A stretch of 34,485 bases of DNA from Treponema sp. (GCA_031257675.1 JAIROG010000010.1:1-34485); one strand, 5' to 3'. Shown: positions 17,968 through 27,228, counted from the first letter of the stretch. Notes: generated by a model not told the origin, from the letters alone. Translations and numbers: made by a program.

Positions 17968-17993
17968 AAGAAGTGGTCTAAAGCCCACTTCTT
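17968..17993 (-). repeat. Hairpin in protease-gene leader
   Basis: AAGAAGTGG and CCACTTCTT, nine perfect pairs with an eight-base loop. It lies between the predicted promoter (18057-18086) and the protease start, so it would be in the 5' leader RNA. No T run follows on the minus strand, so it is not an obvious terminator. Confidence 0.5.
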
Positions 17994-18056
17994 TTCCCCC
18001 CAAAAACTGTCGCTCTGCGCATTTTGGGAAAGCTTCTTCTTTTAACGCTTTTATAT

Positions 18057-18086
18057 ATGCTACTATAGCGTGGGAAACGTTGTCAA
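18057..18086 (-). promoter_or_regulatory. Promoter candidate for the protease operon
   Basis: On the minus strand: TTGACA (perfect -35), an 18-base spacer, then TAGCAT. Transcription would begin near 18050, about 250 bases before the protease ATG at 17797. The intervening leader has no open frame of note but has two inverted repeats. Confidence 0.5.
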
Positions 18087-18249
18087 GAGGGCAGTCTTGC
18101 GGGACAATGGCGCATGTGCGAATGAAAATGAACCTCCGCGCGACAAGCGCGAACCAAAGCGCGGCTTCTTAAACGTCGCGGGGCAGTTCATTCACTTATG
18201 TAAAAATAAAGCCACTGAAAACCGCCTCAATTTCTAAAATCTGGACATT

Positions 18250-18278
18250 TTGAGCTCACACTGGATTTTTGTTATATA
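18250..18278 (+). promoter_or_regulatory. Promoter-like sequence reading antisense into fumA
   Basis: TTGAGC, a 17-base spacer, then TATATA, pointing right toward the 3' end of fumA, which is on the other strand. An ATG lies six bases after the -10 box (18285), but the 74-codon frame it opens is antisense to fumA and shows no family features. It may make an antisense RNA, or be left from a lost gene. 18100-18240 shows nothing else recognisable. Confidence 0.35.
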
Positions 18279-18322
18279 AGACAAATGTCACCTTCGCCTA
18301 AGAGTCATTCCTTTTCGCCGCT

Positions 18323-19162
18323 TCACAGTGCCGCGCTTGTGTGCCTGCTTGCGTGGCAGTTGATGTTGACCGCCGTCGGAAGCCCTGCAATGTGGGTGGG
18401 CATGGTTTCGATTGCAACAAAGAGCGCGGTCGTTTTTCCTCCGAATCCGGCGGGTCCAATGCCAAGCGCATTAATCTTTTCCAGCAACTCTTTTTCCATA
18501 TCCGCATAGACCGCGTTGGAATGATGCGTTCCAAGCGGACGGAGCAGGGCTTTTTTGGCAAGCAGAGCGGCTTTGTCAAAGCTGCCGCCTACGCCGACTC
18601 CCACAACGATGGGCGGACAGGGATTTGCTCCAGCCTTTTTCACGGTTTCTAGTACAAAGTTTATCACCCCATCCCTGCCGTCACCGGGGTTTAACATGGC
18701 GATGCGGCTCATATTCTCGCTGCCAAAGCCTTTTGGCGCAACCGTAACCGCGACCCCGTCTCCCGCGACAAAATCAAGGTACACAAGAGAGGGGGTGTTG
18801 TCGCCCGAATTACGCCGCTCAAGGGGATCCGTCACAACAGACGCCCGGAGACGGCCTTCTGTCTGCGCCTGCCTTACCCCTTCGTCAACAGCGGCGTAGA
18901 CGCAGCCTTCAATATGCGCGTCACGCCCTATTTCCAGAAACACGCAAGCCATGCCCGTATCTTGGCAAATCGGCATGGACTGTTCCGCCGCGATTTCAAA
19001 GTTTTCAATAATCGCGTCAAGCATATCCGCCGCTATGGGGTAGGTTTCGTGTTTCCGGCATTTCCGTATACGGTCACGCACATCGGCGGGCAGATACGCA
19101 TTCGCTTCAATGAAAAGCCGTTTTACGGTTTCGGTTAAGAGCGGCGCAGGGATAATCCTCAT
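18323..19162 (-). CDS. Class I fumarase, alpha subunit
   Basis: 279 residues, matching the N-terminal domain of iron-sulfur (class I) fumarases, which interconvert fumarate and malate. Candidate [4Fe-4S] cysteines are C66 (MPICQDTGM), C182 (NPCPPIVVG) and C269 (NINCHASRH); VGVGVGGSFDKAALLAKKALLRP is the family core. In the two-subunit form a beta subunit is required, usually encoded next door; no beta-like sequence follows here. It begins 12 bases after mscS and is the last gene of the malic enzyme-mscS-fumarase set, which with malic enzyme would take fumarate to pyruvate. Confidence 0.9.
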   Translation of the reverse strand: MRIIPAPLLTETVKRLFIEANAYLPADVRDRIRKCRKHETYPIAADMLDAIIENFEIAAEQSMPICQDTGMACVFLEIGRDAHIEGCVYAAVDEGVRQAQTEGRLRASVVTDPLERRNSGDNTPSLVYLDFVAGDGVAVTVAPKGFGSENMSRIAMLNPGDGRDGVINFVLETVKKAGANPCPPIVVGVGVGGSFDKAALLAKKALLRPLGTHHSNAVYADMEKELLEKINALGIGPAGFGGKTTALFVAIETMPTHIAGLPTAVNINCHASRHTSAAL

Positions 19163-19174
19163 GGTTGCGGCGCC

Positions 19175-19993
19175 TTATGTTATAAGGCGGACGGTCCTCT
19201 GCGGGAACGGGATGGAAAGCCCGGCGGCTTCTATTTTTTCCTTGATAAGGCGCATGTGCTTCCAATACACATCCCAGTACGCATCGGCAGGCGCCCACGC
19301 CCTCAAAAGAATATTCACCGAACTGTCGCTTAGGGACTGCACCACAATTTGAGGGGCAGGCTCTTGCAGAAAACGCGGCTCCGCATCCACAATTTCACGC
19401 ATGACGCGGTATGCCGTGTCAATGGAATCTCCATAAGATATGCCGATCACCAAATCCATGCGCCGTTTGGCATTCCGGCTGTAATTCTTTATGGGGTTTC
19501 TCCATACGGTGGAATTCGGAGCTGAAATCAGAACGCCGTCCGGCGTTTCAAGTTTTGTGGTGAAAAGATCGAAATCCTTGATCGTGCCCATAAAACCATC
19601 GAATTCGATAAAATCACCCTTGCGGTACGATTTCAGCACAAGCAGTACGATGCCTGCCGCTATGTTTCCCAGCGTGTCTTTCAGCGCAAGCCCCACCGCA
19701 ACGCCGGCGGTTCCCAGCAAGGCGACGAGTCCGGTTGCGTTTATGCCAAAGACATCCAGAATCATTATGAGACATACGATGATAAGCGCGTATTTCAGCG
19801 CCCTCCACAAGAGCGACAACAGGGCGTCGTCAATCTGGGCGTTGCTTGCGCCCACATGCTTGATCAGTTTTCGGAAAATAGTGTAAATAATGATTCCCGC
19901 AATAATAATAATAACGGCGCTAAACAGTTTGTACCCTGCTAAAAAAAAAGCGTCTTTATTGGCGTTTAAAAAATTAAAAATCACCTCGAACAT
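19175..19993 (-). CDS. MscS-family small-conductance mechanosensitive channel
   Basis: 272 residues, typical of E. coli-like MscS. Three membrane helices are visible at about 18-40, 65-85 and 90-120; the pore-lining third helix is rich in Gly and Ala (GTAGVAVGLALKDTLGNIAAGIVLL). A cytoplasmic beta domain (GDFIEFDGFMGTIKDFDLFTTKLETPDGVLISAPNS) and an alpha/beta C-terminal domain follow. It releases solutes upon hypo-osmotic shock. It overlaps the end of malic enzyme by 13 bases and precedes fumarase alpha by 12. Confidence 0.93.
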   Translation of the reverse strand: MFEVIFNFLNANKDAFFLAGYKLFSAVIIIIAGIIIYTIFRKLIKHVGASNAQIDDALLSLLWRALKYALIIVCLIMILDVFGINATGLVALLGTAGVAVGLALKDTLGNIAAGIVLLVLKSYRKGDFIEFDGFMGTIKDFDLFTTKLETPDGVLISAPNSTVWRNPIKNYSRNAKRRMDLVIGISYGDSIDTAYRVMREIVDAEPRFLQEPAPQIVVQSLSDSSVNILLRAWAPADAYWDVYWKHMRLIKEKIEAAGLSIPFPQRTVRLIT

Positions 19994-21456
19994 AGTTTTT
20001 GTTTCTCGCTCGCTTCTTGTATCGCCTCTTTCAGCGCTTTTTCCACCAACGCTTTGGGAGGTTTTACGATGTCTTCCATCTCCTGGAGATGTTTTGCCAC
20101 GCGATGCGCGGCTTCTATATCGGCTTTTGCCCTGCGGTACGCCTCATCACGGGAGAGGGTGACTCGGGCGACGCCTTCATGGATCGCGGTTTCCGCGACA
20201 TCGGCGGCTTCCCGGGCGAACAGTTCCGTTTCGTCCATTGTCGCTATGATGTTGTCCGGTGAAATGCCGCGCTGTTCTGAAAACTCCGCTATGCTGCGGC
20301 TGCACCGGATGACCATGCGGTCTGTGATCTTGCGGCTGCGGACGAGGAGGGCGCCTTTGAGGATGCCGGGAAAACAGATGGAATTGTTCACCTGATTGGG
20401 GAAATCGCCGCGTCCAGTGGCGATGATGAACGCGCCTTCTTCCTTCGCCGCGTAGGGCCAGATTTCCGGCGTTGGATTCGCGCATGCGAACACAATCGCT
20501 TTATCCGCCATGGAGCGCACCCACGCCCTCTTAACCGTGTCTGGTCCGGGCGCGGACAGGGCGATGAGAACATCGGCGTTTTTCATCGCTTCTTCAACTG
20601 AGGCAATTCTCTGGGGATTGGTTTTAAGACAGAGTTCCCATTGCCTGTATGCGCGGGGATCGTTTTCGATGTCGCTTCTGCCGGCATGAAGTCCGCCGTT
20701 GATGTCAAACAGGGTGATCTTGCCGGGGTCTCCGCCAGCCTCCATGATGAGGCGGGACGTCGTAACATTCGCCGCGCCTGCGCCGAGCAACACGATGTGG
20801 ACGCCGCCGAGCGTTTTACCGGCGAGTTTTAAGGCGTTGACAAGCCCGGCCAGTATTACACACGCGGTTCCCTGGGCATCATCATGCCACACCGGAATAT
20901 CGCAGGATTCGCGCAGTTCGTCCAGCGCCCTGAAACAGTTCGGCTGGCTTATATCCTCAAGATTCACCGCGCCGAAGGAGTGTTGGCACATCTTCACAAA
21001 CTCAATGAGCTTTTCGGGATCGTTTTTGCCATCCTTGCCCCGCGAATCAACGCACAGCGCCGTCGCGTCAACGCCGCCCAAATACTTCATAAGCAACGCC
21101 TTGCCCTCCATGACGCCGAGTCCGCCGGCCGGCGTACAGTCGCCGTCTCCCAGTACGCGGGTTGAGTCGGAAACCACCGCAACCAAGTTGCCGCGGTTTG
21201 AGAGCGCGAAGGAGGCGTCATTATCATCGCGGATCACGGTGGAGATTTTCGACACGCCCGGCGTGTACCATGCGTTGAACCAACCCAGCCCCTCAATCGC
21301 GCACTTGGGAATGGTCTGCATCTTCCCGTTGTAGAAACCATGCAAGGCAAGAGAGACGTTTTTGAAAAACAGGGTTTTTGCCCGTGATCTTTCCTCCCCG
21401 GTAAAATGGGGAGGAAAGAAATCATCAATTCTGTCGAATTCTATGCTAGAAGACAT
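19981..21456 (-). CDS. Malic enzyme (malate dehydrogenase, oxaloacetate-decarboxylating)
   Basis: 491 residues. It converts malate to pyruvate and CO2 with reduction of NAD(P). Family features are WYTPGVS with the catalytic tyrosine, a substrate-region stretch VVSDSTRVLGDGD, a lysine in EGKALLMKYLGGVDA, metal-binding acids in NLEDISQPNCF and HDDAQGTA, the dinucleotide fold LLGAGAANV, and NQVNNSICFPGILKGAL. No phosphotransacetylase domain is fused. Coenzyme preference is not assigned. Its start overlaps the stop of the giant Ig-repeat gene by 11 bases, so it is read from the same transcript, and it overlaps mscS downstream. Confidence 0.93.
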   Translation of the reverse strand: MSSSIEFDRIDDFFPPHFTGEERSRAKTLFFKNVSLALHGFYNGKMQTIPKCAIEGLGWFNAWYTPGVSKISTVIRDDNDASFALSNRGNLVAVVSDSTRVLGDGDCTPAGGLGVMEGKALLMKYLGGVDATALCVDSRGKDGKNDPEKLIEFVKMCQHSFGAVNLEDISQPNCFRALDELRESCDIPVWHDDAQGTACVILAGLVNALKLAGKTLGGVHIVLLGAGAANVTTSRLIMEAGGDPGKITLFDINGGLHAGRSDIENDPRAYRQWELCLKTNPQRIASVEEAMKNADVLIALSAPGPDTVKRAWVRSMADKAIVFACANPTPEIWPYAAKEEGAFIIATGRGDFPNQVNNSICFPGILKGALLVRSRKITDRMVIRCSRSIAEFSEQRGISPDNIIATMDETELFAREAADVAETAIHEGVARVTLSRDEAYRRAKADIEAAHRVAKHLQEMEDIVKPPKALVEKALKEAIQEASEKQKLCSR

Positions 21457-24400
21457 AGATTCTTAAGCCTCCGGTGATGCGGAACATGAGCGTCTCCACG
21501 CCGGTAGTTTCGGTGTCGGTGTCAGTTGAGACAAACCAAAGCTGCGGCTCAACGTACAGCGCGATATTGCGGAACATTTTCACTTTTGGAATGGATATTC
21601 TCGGGAATTCAAGTTGCAGGATCAAAGCCGGCAGAATAGTGGGCGACCCGCTCTGCGTCTCGGTGAAATAGGAGAAATTCGCTCCCACCGCTGCGGACAG
21701 TCCAAGCCACGCCCAATCCGGTCCGCCGAACGACCCGAAATTAAGGGCGTACACGCCGGCGATCAGTTTCAGTCCCAAAATATTGCCGTAGAACCGGGGA
21801 GCAGGGGTTCCGAACATGGCGTATTGAGCTTTGGTGAATTGCCCGTACTGGAACTGGAGCTTCACGTTGTCGTCAAAGAAGGAAAGTCCCGCGCCTATGT
21901 CCCACAGGCTGCCGCCCCAGAAATGACCGTCAATATACATGCCTTGCATGAAGCCGGGAACTTCGTAGGATTCCTTGCTCCCGGTTCTCAATGCAAAGTG
22001 AGCGGAATTCACTTCCACATCATCGGTGACGATGCCGGTGAAATCAATCGTTTGATTGTACCGTCCGCCTGCTCTTGGAGAAATAAGCGTTATTACAGGC
22101 GGCGTTTTGTTTATTTGCACCAATGTTTTAGTAACCGCGATTTCCCCATTTTTCATCACCGCCTTGATGAGCAGGTAGTACATCCCCTGTTCCATATTCC
22201 AATCTTCAATGCGGTATTCCCATGCGCCTTTCTTCTTCATGGCGACCGGCTGGAAGGTCTTTCCATTGTCAAAACTCAGCTCCACAAAAGCCGGCGTCTT
22301 CGCCTCAACCGTGGCTTTTGCGGCTTTTGACGCCTTTTTATCGGCAAGCACAGCCAGATCGTCCTCATTTAACACATACCCTGTCAAGCCTCTGAGATAC
22401 GGCCTCTGATAGGCGTAGTCTCCCATGGTGAGCGTGTCGATGGTTATCCACGGACCCGCCCGCTTGTATTCAATCACGCGGGGATAGGAAGCCGTTTCCC
22501 CGCGTCCGCCAAAGTCGCTCTTTACCACTATTGTATTGGCGTCTGGAACAAGCCCCATGTTTTCGTCAAGGGCAAACCGGAAATAACCGGCGTTTGTTAC
22601 GGAAGCGGTCTCAACCACAACTCCATTTATCTCAAGCGAAACGTAGTCCGTTTTATCCACTCCTCCAACATACCCGTACAGGTTGAACTGCCCTTGTACA
22701 GTCTCTCCGTTCATGGGGTACAGAATCTCAATAAAGTTAGGATTCTTGTCTTTCGCCAACTCAATGTACCGGGAAGCGCGGGAGATATTGCCCGCCTTGT
22801 CGGTCGCCTGTATGTCAAGGCTGTAGAGTCCGTCGGGCAAAGCGGAAATGTCAAGCGTTTCAATCAATATGGAATCAGGCTCCCGTACAAGACCGGTCAG
22901 ATGATCGGGAATCGGCTTTCCTTCCGTACTGCGGACGCTGATGACAACATTTTGCAGGCTTATGCCATCGGTCGCCTGCCCGGATATGTTCACTTGCCCA
23001 ACCGTACTGATGCCGTCAACCGGTCTTTCAATCATCAAGACCGGCGGCGTGTTGTCAATGTTGATGAGGCTTGAATACAAGCCGATGATATTGTACTTGT
23101 CCCAAACCTTGATGAACACGACATGGGTGCCGTCTTCCAGAATTTTAGTGTCGAAGCGATACGTCCAGTCCGTAGTTCCATTGGTGTTGTCATACGACAG
23201 TCCGTTGTCAAAAGACACCTGCACTAGAGCTATATCGTTTTTATCGGACGCTGTTCCCTGTATCTCCAAAATTCCGGCGTTCACTACATCAAAGGAGGGG
23301 CTTGACATAACGGCTTTCGGCTCCTCAAGGGATATCCTGAAATTGCGCGTCACAGATTCTCCGCGTATGCCGTACACGTCCTCCGCTGAAATGGTGATAT
23401 GGTGTTCGTTATCGGTAAATTGTAAAAGCTCAAACGGAATGTGGTATGCGTTTTTGACTTCCAGCTCGGTTTCCTGCCCGTCGTCAATGGAGTACCATAT
23501 TTTCGCAACCGCGTCATCATCGTACACCACGCCGCTCACCGCAAAATTAGCGATGATGATCTCGTTCTCTTCCGGCAGATTGATTTCCAGAGACGGAATG
23601 TCCGTTGTCTGGTCTATCTCGAATTCCGTCCATGAATCCAGCGTACCAACATTTTCTGAAACGTCGGTGAAATGGAATTGCATATTGTCAAGCAACGGAT
23701 ACTCTTCTACGCCGACAAACATGCTGATGAAATAAGAAGGTTGATCTATGGGCGTTGTAAACGCCCCAGCGCCAGCCGCGCCAGCCGCTTCCTCCGCGCC
23801 GGCGGGCTTTTCGTAGACTGCGGACGCGAGCCGCCCCTTTTCGATCACCTCAATGCCGATGAGTATCTTGCCGTTCACCTTGACCGGTTCTCCGCCGATC
23901 ATGCAGGGAACAATAAGCCGCGCTGTTGGCGCCGCCGTATCTTTGTAAACAACGAAACTCACCTCGCTGGTTTTGTCCGCCTTGTCTTTTGCTTTGACGC
24001 TCACGGTGACAAGACCGTCCGGAGCGCCGCTCAGGTTCAGCGTCACGTCCGTTGAGTCAAGCGGCAGCCACTCGCCGCTTACATTCAGAGAATAAGATAT
24101 TTCCTGTATCCCATTGCTGTCGTCAACCTCAAATTGTACGTGGACATCGTTCTGAACCCAGATATCGCCCGTTTCGTCACGCAAGGCGATAGCCGGAGCC
24201 TCTGAGTCCGCGATGAAGGAATAGGCGTCCGTGTTGTACGTCCATCCTTCCGTATCGGTGATCATAAAGACGACCTCGTTGTACACGCCGTCTTTGTTGG
24301 CTTTCAGCGCGACAATCCCATTCTCATCAACCGAAACGTCGAGACCGGGCGTATCCCCGTTTATCGCCGCGTCCCGAATGGGTTTCCCGCTGTAAAGACC

Positions 24401-27106
24401 AAACAACGGCGTTTCACCGTCAAGGAGCAGGGTCGCGCCGTCTGAAAGCGTTTTCGGCGACAGCCATCTAAAATTTTCCTCATGGTTGGCGCTTCTCGTT
24501 CCAAGCGGGCGGACTATCACGATGTCGCCGGAATCCTGCGCCTGCGTCTTGTTCTTGTAGATCGCCGTCATGACGACGGTTATCTGCGTGGGCGGCAAAT
24601 CAGGCGGCATGTCCACCGTAACGCGCCGCGCGCCGTTTTCATTTCGTTGCAAGACGCCTTTGACCGTTTTAGCATACCCGCCGCCAGTCGCCGTGAAACT
24701 GAAATCAACCGAAACCACCGGATTATTTTTGGGATCCGGCTCCACCACACTGCCTTGAATCTGGCATCCCTTTAGCGCGGTTTTCTGCGGCGCGTTCATA
24801 GACACCGGTATTCCCGAAACCCACGTCATGCCTTTCACTTCAGGCGTGTCAATCAACTCGATCCTCGCGTCCAATCTATCAAATTCGTTGTTATAGCTGT
24901 TGTCTAGGACATATTCCTCAGACTCATACCTGATGTCATGCGTTGTTGTAACAACGATTTTTACCGCAGCCGATTCCTTGACGCTTCCCCGCCGAATTAT
25001 GAATCGGGCGCCGTCCCGCTCCAAAACGGCGGCGTCGGTCGCCGGTTCAAGCGCAATGTCTTTGACGTCAGATCCCGCGAAATAGCCGGCGAGCGGATAA
25101 TCTCCCACAAAAGTGAAGCGGTTTGTTGCAGCCGGCGCCGCTGATTCAACAGGTTCATCTGCGCCCGTTTCTCCGCCAACGGCAGCCTCTTCGCCGACAT
25201 CCTGCTCCTCCGCCGGCGCTTTAACAGCCTGCGCGCCAGGCGCCTCTTTCTGGACATGTGTGTCGTTGATGACAAAACGGGGCGCATCTTTTATAGATGG
25301 GAGATGAACGGCGGATATATCCGTTACGATAATGTAATCAAGCAGCGCCGTTTCACGCTGAACCGGCGAAACGCCGTTTTTCGCCGCGTTCTTATCCACG
25401 CTTTGCGCTATATCTACAGCCGTTATTAAAAAGGGAACCAGCCCAAAATCAACATCGGCGGGCAGGGGAATTTCCGCTATGGCGGGACCTCCGGCGTTTT
25501 TCGGCAGGGTCAACTTCGCCAGTTTGGGCGCGAGCCCGCCAAACTGGTAAGAGACCGATTGGATCGGCGAACCGCCTGAGACTTCCACAATAAAATACAT
25601 TTCCGTTTCACTCTGGACCTCAAAGCCGGAATAAAAAGGTTTGGTTACGGCATTCTTAACGCCGCCGCTCTGCGTTTGAACGATCTTGATGGAAGGCTTC
25701 TCGCCCGCGATGACAATGCCGGTCACCCGCTGTTTGATTCCTTCAACGCCGAATATGTCCTTCGCCCACACATCCAACGTGTGGATTCCAGGCGCAAGTG
25801 CAGGTACCGCAATATGAAATTCGCCAACCGTTGTTTTTATGCCCGCTTCCCGTATTTCAACTGGGATGGTTCCGTCTATCGCATAGAAAATGCCGCCAAC
25901 TCCGTCGTCATCGGCGGCCGTCCCTCTTATTACAAATCCGCTTCCGTCAACAAGTTGATTTACGGTTGGAGAGGCGAGGCTTACAACCGGCAGATCGTCG
26001 CTCGCGTTTACCGCAATCCGCCGCTTTTTCGAGACGACATTGCCGGAAAGGTCTTTCGCGGTTATTTCAAGCTCAACAAATTTCGCCGTATTATCTAGAA
26101 TTTTGAATTCTTTTGTCCACCATATATTGCCGGCTGTAAGTTCAAAGTTTCCAGAAATGGCGCCTTCAAGATCGCTCGCGCCCTTCCCGATCTTCCATGA
26201 GAGCGATTCCAGTCCGATGACATCCTGAACATAGCCCGCGGCGGTAAAAACGCCGTTTACGGTTTTATCGGGATACACAACCTCAACAACAGGCGGCGTA
26301 TTGTCCACAAAAACGAGGTGCGTGTATATTCCCGCCGTTCCCTGCTTGTCAACCGCTTTGAATCTGATCTTAAGCGGACCGTCGGCAAACGACTTGGTGT
26401 CCAGCGCGACGTTGTAGGTCGCCGCTTGTGTTTTTTTGTCCGTTTTTATAGGCGCATTGATGAACGACGCGGCGTCTTCCGCGCTGAAAGAAAGGGATGC
26501 GGCGCCGTTTCCATCCCATACAGTGCCTTTGAGCGTCACTTTTCCATGAATCAACCCGCCAGACGCGATATTATCAACCGTTATAACCGGAGATCTGCGG
26601 TCAAGATTCCATGAAATCTTCCTGGAGCGTCCGCGCAACCCGTTTATATCAACGCCTGTCGCCGTAATGGAATAAAGACCGTCCTCCATCTCCTTTGTAT
26701 CCAGATAATACGACCAGAATTCTTTCCCTTCGGCTTTGACAACGGTTGAGGGATCGTTGCTGAACGTCAATTCCACATAATCGACCGCATCGTCGTCAAC
26801 GCAGGTTCCCACGACATTAAGGTTGCCCGGCACTCGCATATCCGCGCTGGGATTGGTGATCATAACAACCGGAAGATCAGACTCAGGGTCTATAAAAATG
26901 TTGCTGGGTCCGGCCATTTGTACGTTTGCGCCTTTATCATCGGCTTCCACATAAAAGTTGTACTTTCCCGGCTTCTTGCTGTTGATGTCAACCGTTTCTT
27001 TAAAACCAGCCGGATCGGAAATGGATTGTTTTTCCGTCTTGCCACCCGCCCATGTGGACGCGACCACAATAAAAGAAAAAATGGTGAAAATAATTTTTTT
27101 GCTCAT
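21446..27106 (-). CDS. Giant Ig-repeat surface protein with C-terminal beta-barrel-like domain
   Basis: 1886 residues. An N-terminal signal peptide (hydrophobic 5-16, likely cut after A20 in STWA-GG) has no lipobox Cys. The body is a string of roughly 90-100-residue bacterial Ig-like/cadherin-like modules, marked by recurring NTPPVVEV, DLPVVSLASP, DTAAPTARL, NTPPVLMIERP and KTPPVITLISP and by Gly-Asp turns. An acidic Ala/Glu linker lies near residues 610-650. The last 195 or so residues are different: aromatic, alternating strands (FHWGG-like, LQFQYGQF, YALNFGSFGG, FSYFTETQSG) ending in LRIYVF with a terminal Phe, as in outer-membrane beta-barrels. It may be barrel-anchored and surface-displayed. 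AAAGGGG precedes the ATG. It heads the operon with malic enzyme. Confidence 0.85.
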   Translation of the reverse strand: MSKKIIFTIFSFIVVASTWAGGKTEKQSISDPAGFKETVDINSKKPGKYNFYVEADDKGANVQMAGPSNIFIDPESDLPVVMITNPSADMRVPGNLNVVGTCVDDDAVDYVELTFSNDPSTVVKAEGKEFWSYYLDTKEMEDGLYSITATGVDINGLRGRSRKISWNLDRRSPVITVDNIASGGLIHGKVTLKGTVWDGNGAASLSFSAEDAASFINAPIKTDKKTQAATYNVALDTKSFADGPLKIRFKAVDKQGTAGIYTHLVFVDNTPPVVEVVYPDKTVNGVFTAAGYVQDVIGLESLSWKIGKGASDLEGAISGNFELTAGNIWWTKEFKILDNTAKFVELEITAKDLSGNVVSKKRRIAVNASDDLPVVSLASPTVNQLVDGSGFVIRGTAADDDGVGGIFYAIDGTIPVEIREAGIKTTVGEFHIAVPALAPGIHTLDVWAKDIFGVEGIKQRVTGIVIAGEKPSIKIVQTQSGGVKNAVTKPFYSGFEVQSETEMYFIVEVSGGSPIQSVSYQFGGLAPKLAKLTLPKNAGGPAIAEIPLPADVDFGLVPFLITAVDIAQSVDKNAAKNGVSPVQRETALLDYIIVTDISAVHLPSIKDAPRFVINDTHVQKEAPGAQAVKAPAEEQDVGEEAAVGGETGADEPVESAAPAATNRFTFVGDYPLAGYFAGSDVKDIALEPATDAAVLERDGARFIIRRGSVKESAAVKIVVTTTHDIRYESEEYVLDNSYNNEFDRLDARIELIDTPEVKGMTWVSGIPVSMNAPQKTALKGCQIQGSVVEPDPKNNPVVSVDFSFTATGGGYAKTVKGVLQRNENGARRVTVDMPPDLPPTQITVVMTAIYKNKTQAQDSGDIVIVRPLGTRSANHEENFRWLSPKTLSDGATLLLDGETPLFGLYSGKPIRDAAINGDTPGLDVSVDENGIVALKANKDGVYNEVVFMITDTEGWTYNTDAYSFIADSEAPAIALRDETGDIWVQNDVHVQFEVDDSNGIQEISYSLNVSGEWLPLDSTDVTLNLSGAPDGLVTVSVKAKDKADKTSEVSFVVYKDTAAPTARLIVPCMIGGEPVKVNGKILIGIEVIEKGRLASAVYEKPAGAEEAAGAAGAGAFTTPIDQPSYFISMFVGVEEYPLLDNMQFHFTDVSENVGTLDSWTEFEIDQTTDIPSLEINLPEENEIIIANFAVSGVVYDDDAVAKIWYSIDDGQETELEVKNAYHIPFELLQFTDNEHHITISAEDVYGIRGESVTRNFRISLEEPKAVMSSPSFDVVNAGILEIQGTASDKNDIALVQVSFDNGLSYDNTNGTTDWTYRFDTKILEDGTHVVFIKVWDKYNIIGLYSSLINIDNTPPVLMIERPVDGISTVGQVNISGQATDGISLQNVVISVRSTEGKPIPDHLTGLVREPDSILIETLDISALPDGLYSLDIQATDKAGNISRASRYIELAKDKNPNFIEILYPMNGETVQGQFNLYGYVGGVDKTDYVSLEINGVVVETASVTNAGYFRFALDENMGLVPDANTIVVKSDFGGRGETASYPRVIEYKRAGPWITIDTLTMGDYAYQRPYLRGLTGYVLNEDDLAVLADKKASKAAKATVEAKTPAFVELSFDNGKTFQPVAMKKKGAWEYRIEDWNMEQGMYYLLIKAVMKNGEIAVTKTLVQINKTPPVITLISPRAGGRYNQTIDFTGIVTDDVEVNSAHFALRTGSKESYEVPGFMQGMYIDGHFWGGSLWDIGAGLSFFDDNVKLQFQYGQFTKAQYAMFGTPAPRFYGNILGLKLIAGVYALNFGSFGGPDWAWLGLSAAVGANFSYFTETQSGSPTILPALILQLEFPRISIPKVKMFRNIALYVEPQLWFVSTDTDTETTGVETLMFRITGGLRIYVF

Positions 27107-27176
27107 GGTATGCCCCTTTCCGCTCTGAAACGGATTTTGGGAAAACGGGTGTTAGGACGTTTTCCATCTGGCATTT

Positions 27177-27228
27177 AAAAAGGCTCTGATGTAACACAGT
27201 GAATTATAAAAATCACTTGAGCCTTTTT
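27177..27228. repeat. Nested inverted repeat enclosing the promoter of the Ig-repeat gene
   Basis: AAAAAGGCTC (27177-27186) and GAGCCTTTTT (27219-27228) are perfect 10-bp inverted arms. Inside them AGTGA (27198-27202) and TCACT (27213-27217) form a second pair that flanks the -10 box. The arrangement suggests an operator for a dimeric repressor or a cruciform-forming element. Confidence 0.6.

Noticed and set aside
18285-18509. 74-codon ORF following the promoter-like sequence at 18250-18278
   Set aside because: Antisense to the conserved end of fumarase alpha; no protein features. The promoter itself is kept as a finding.
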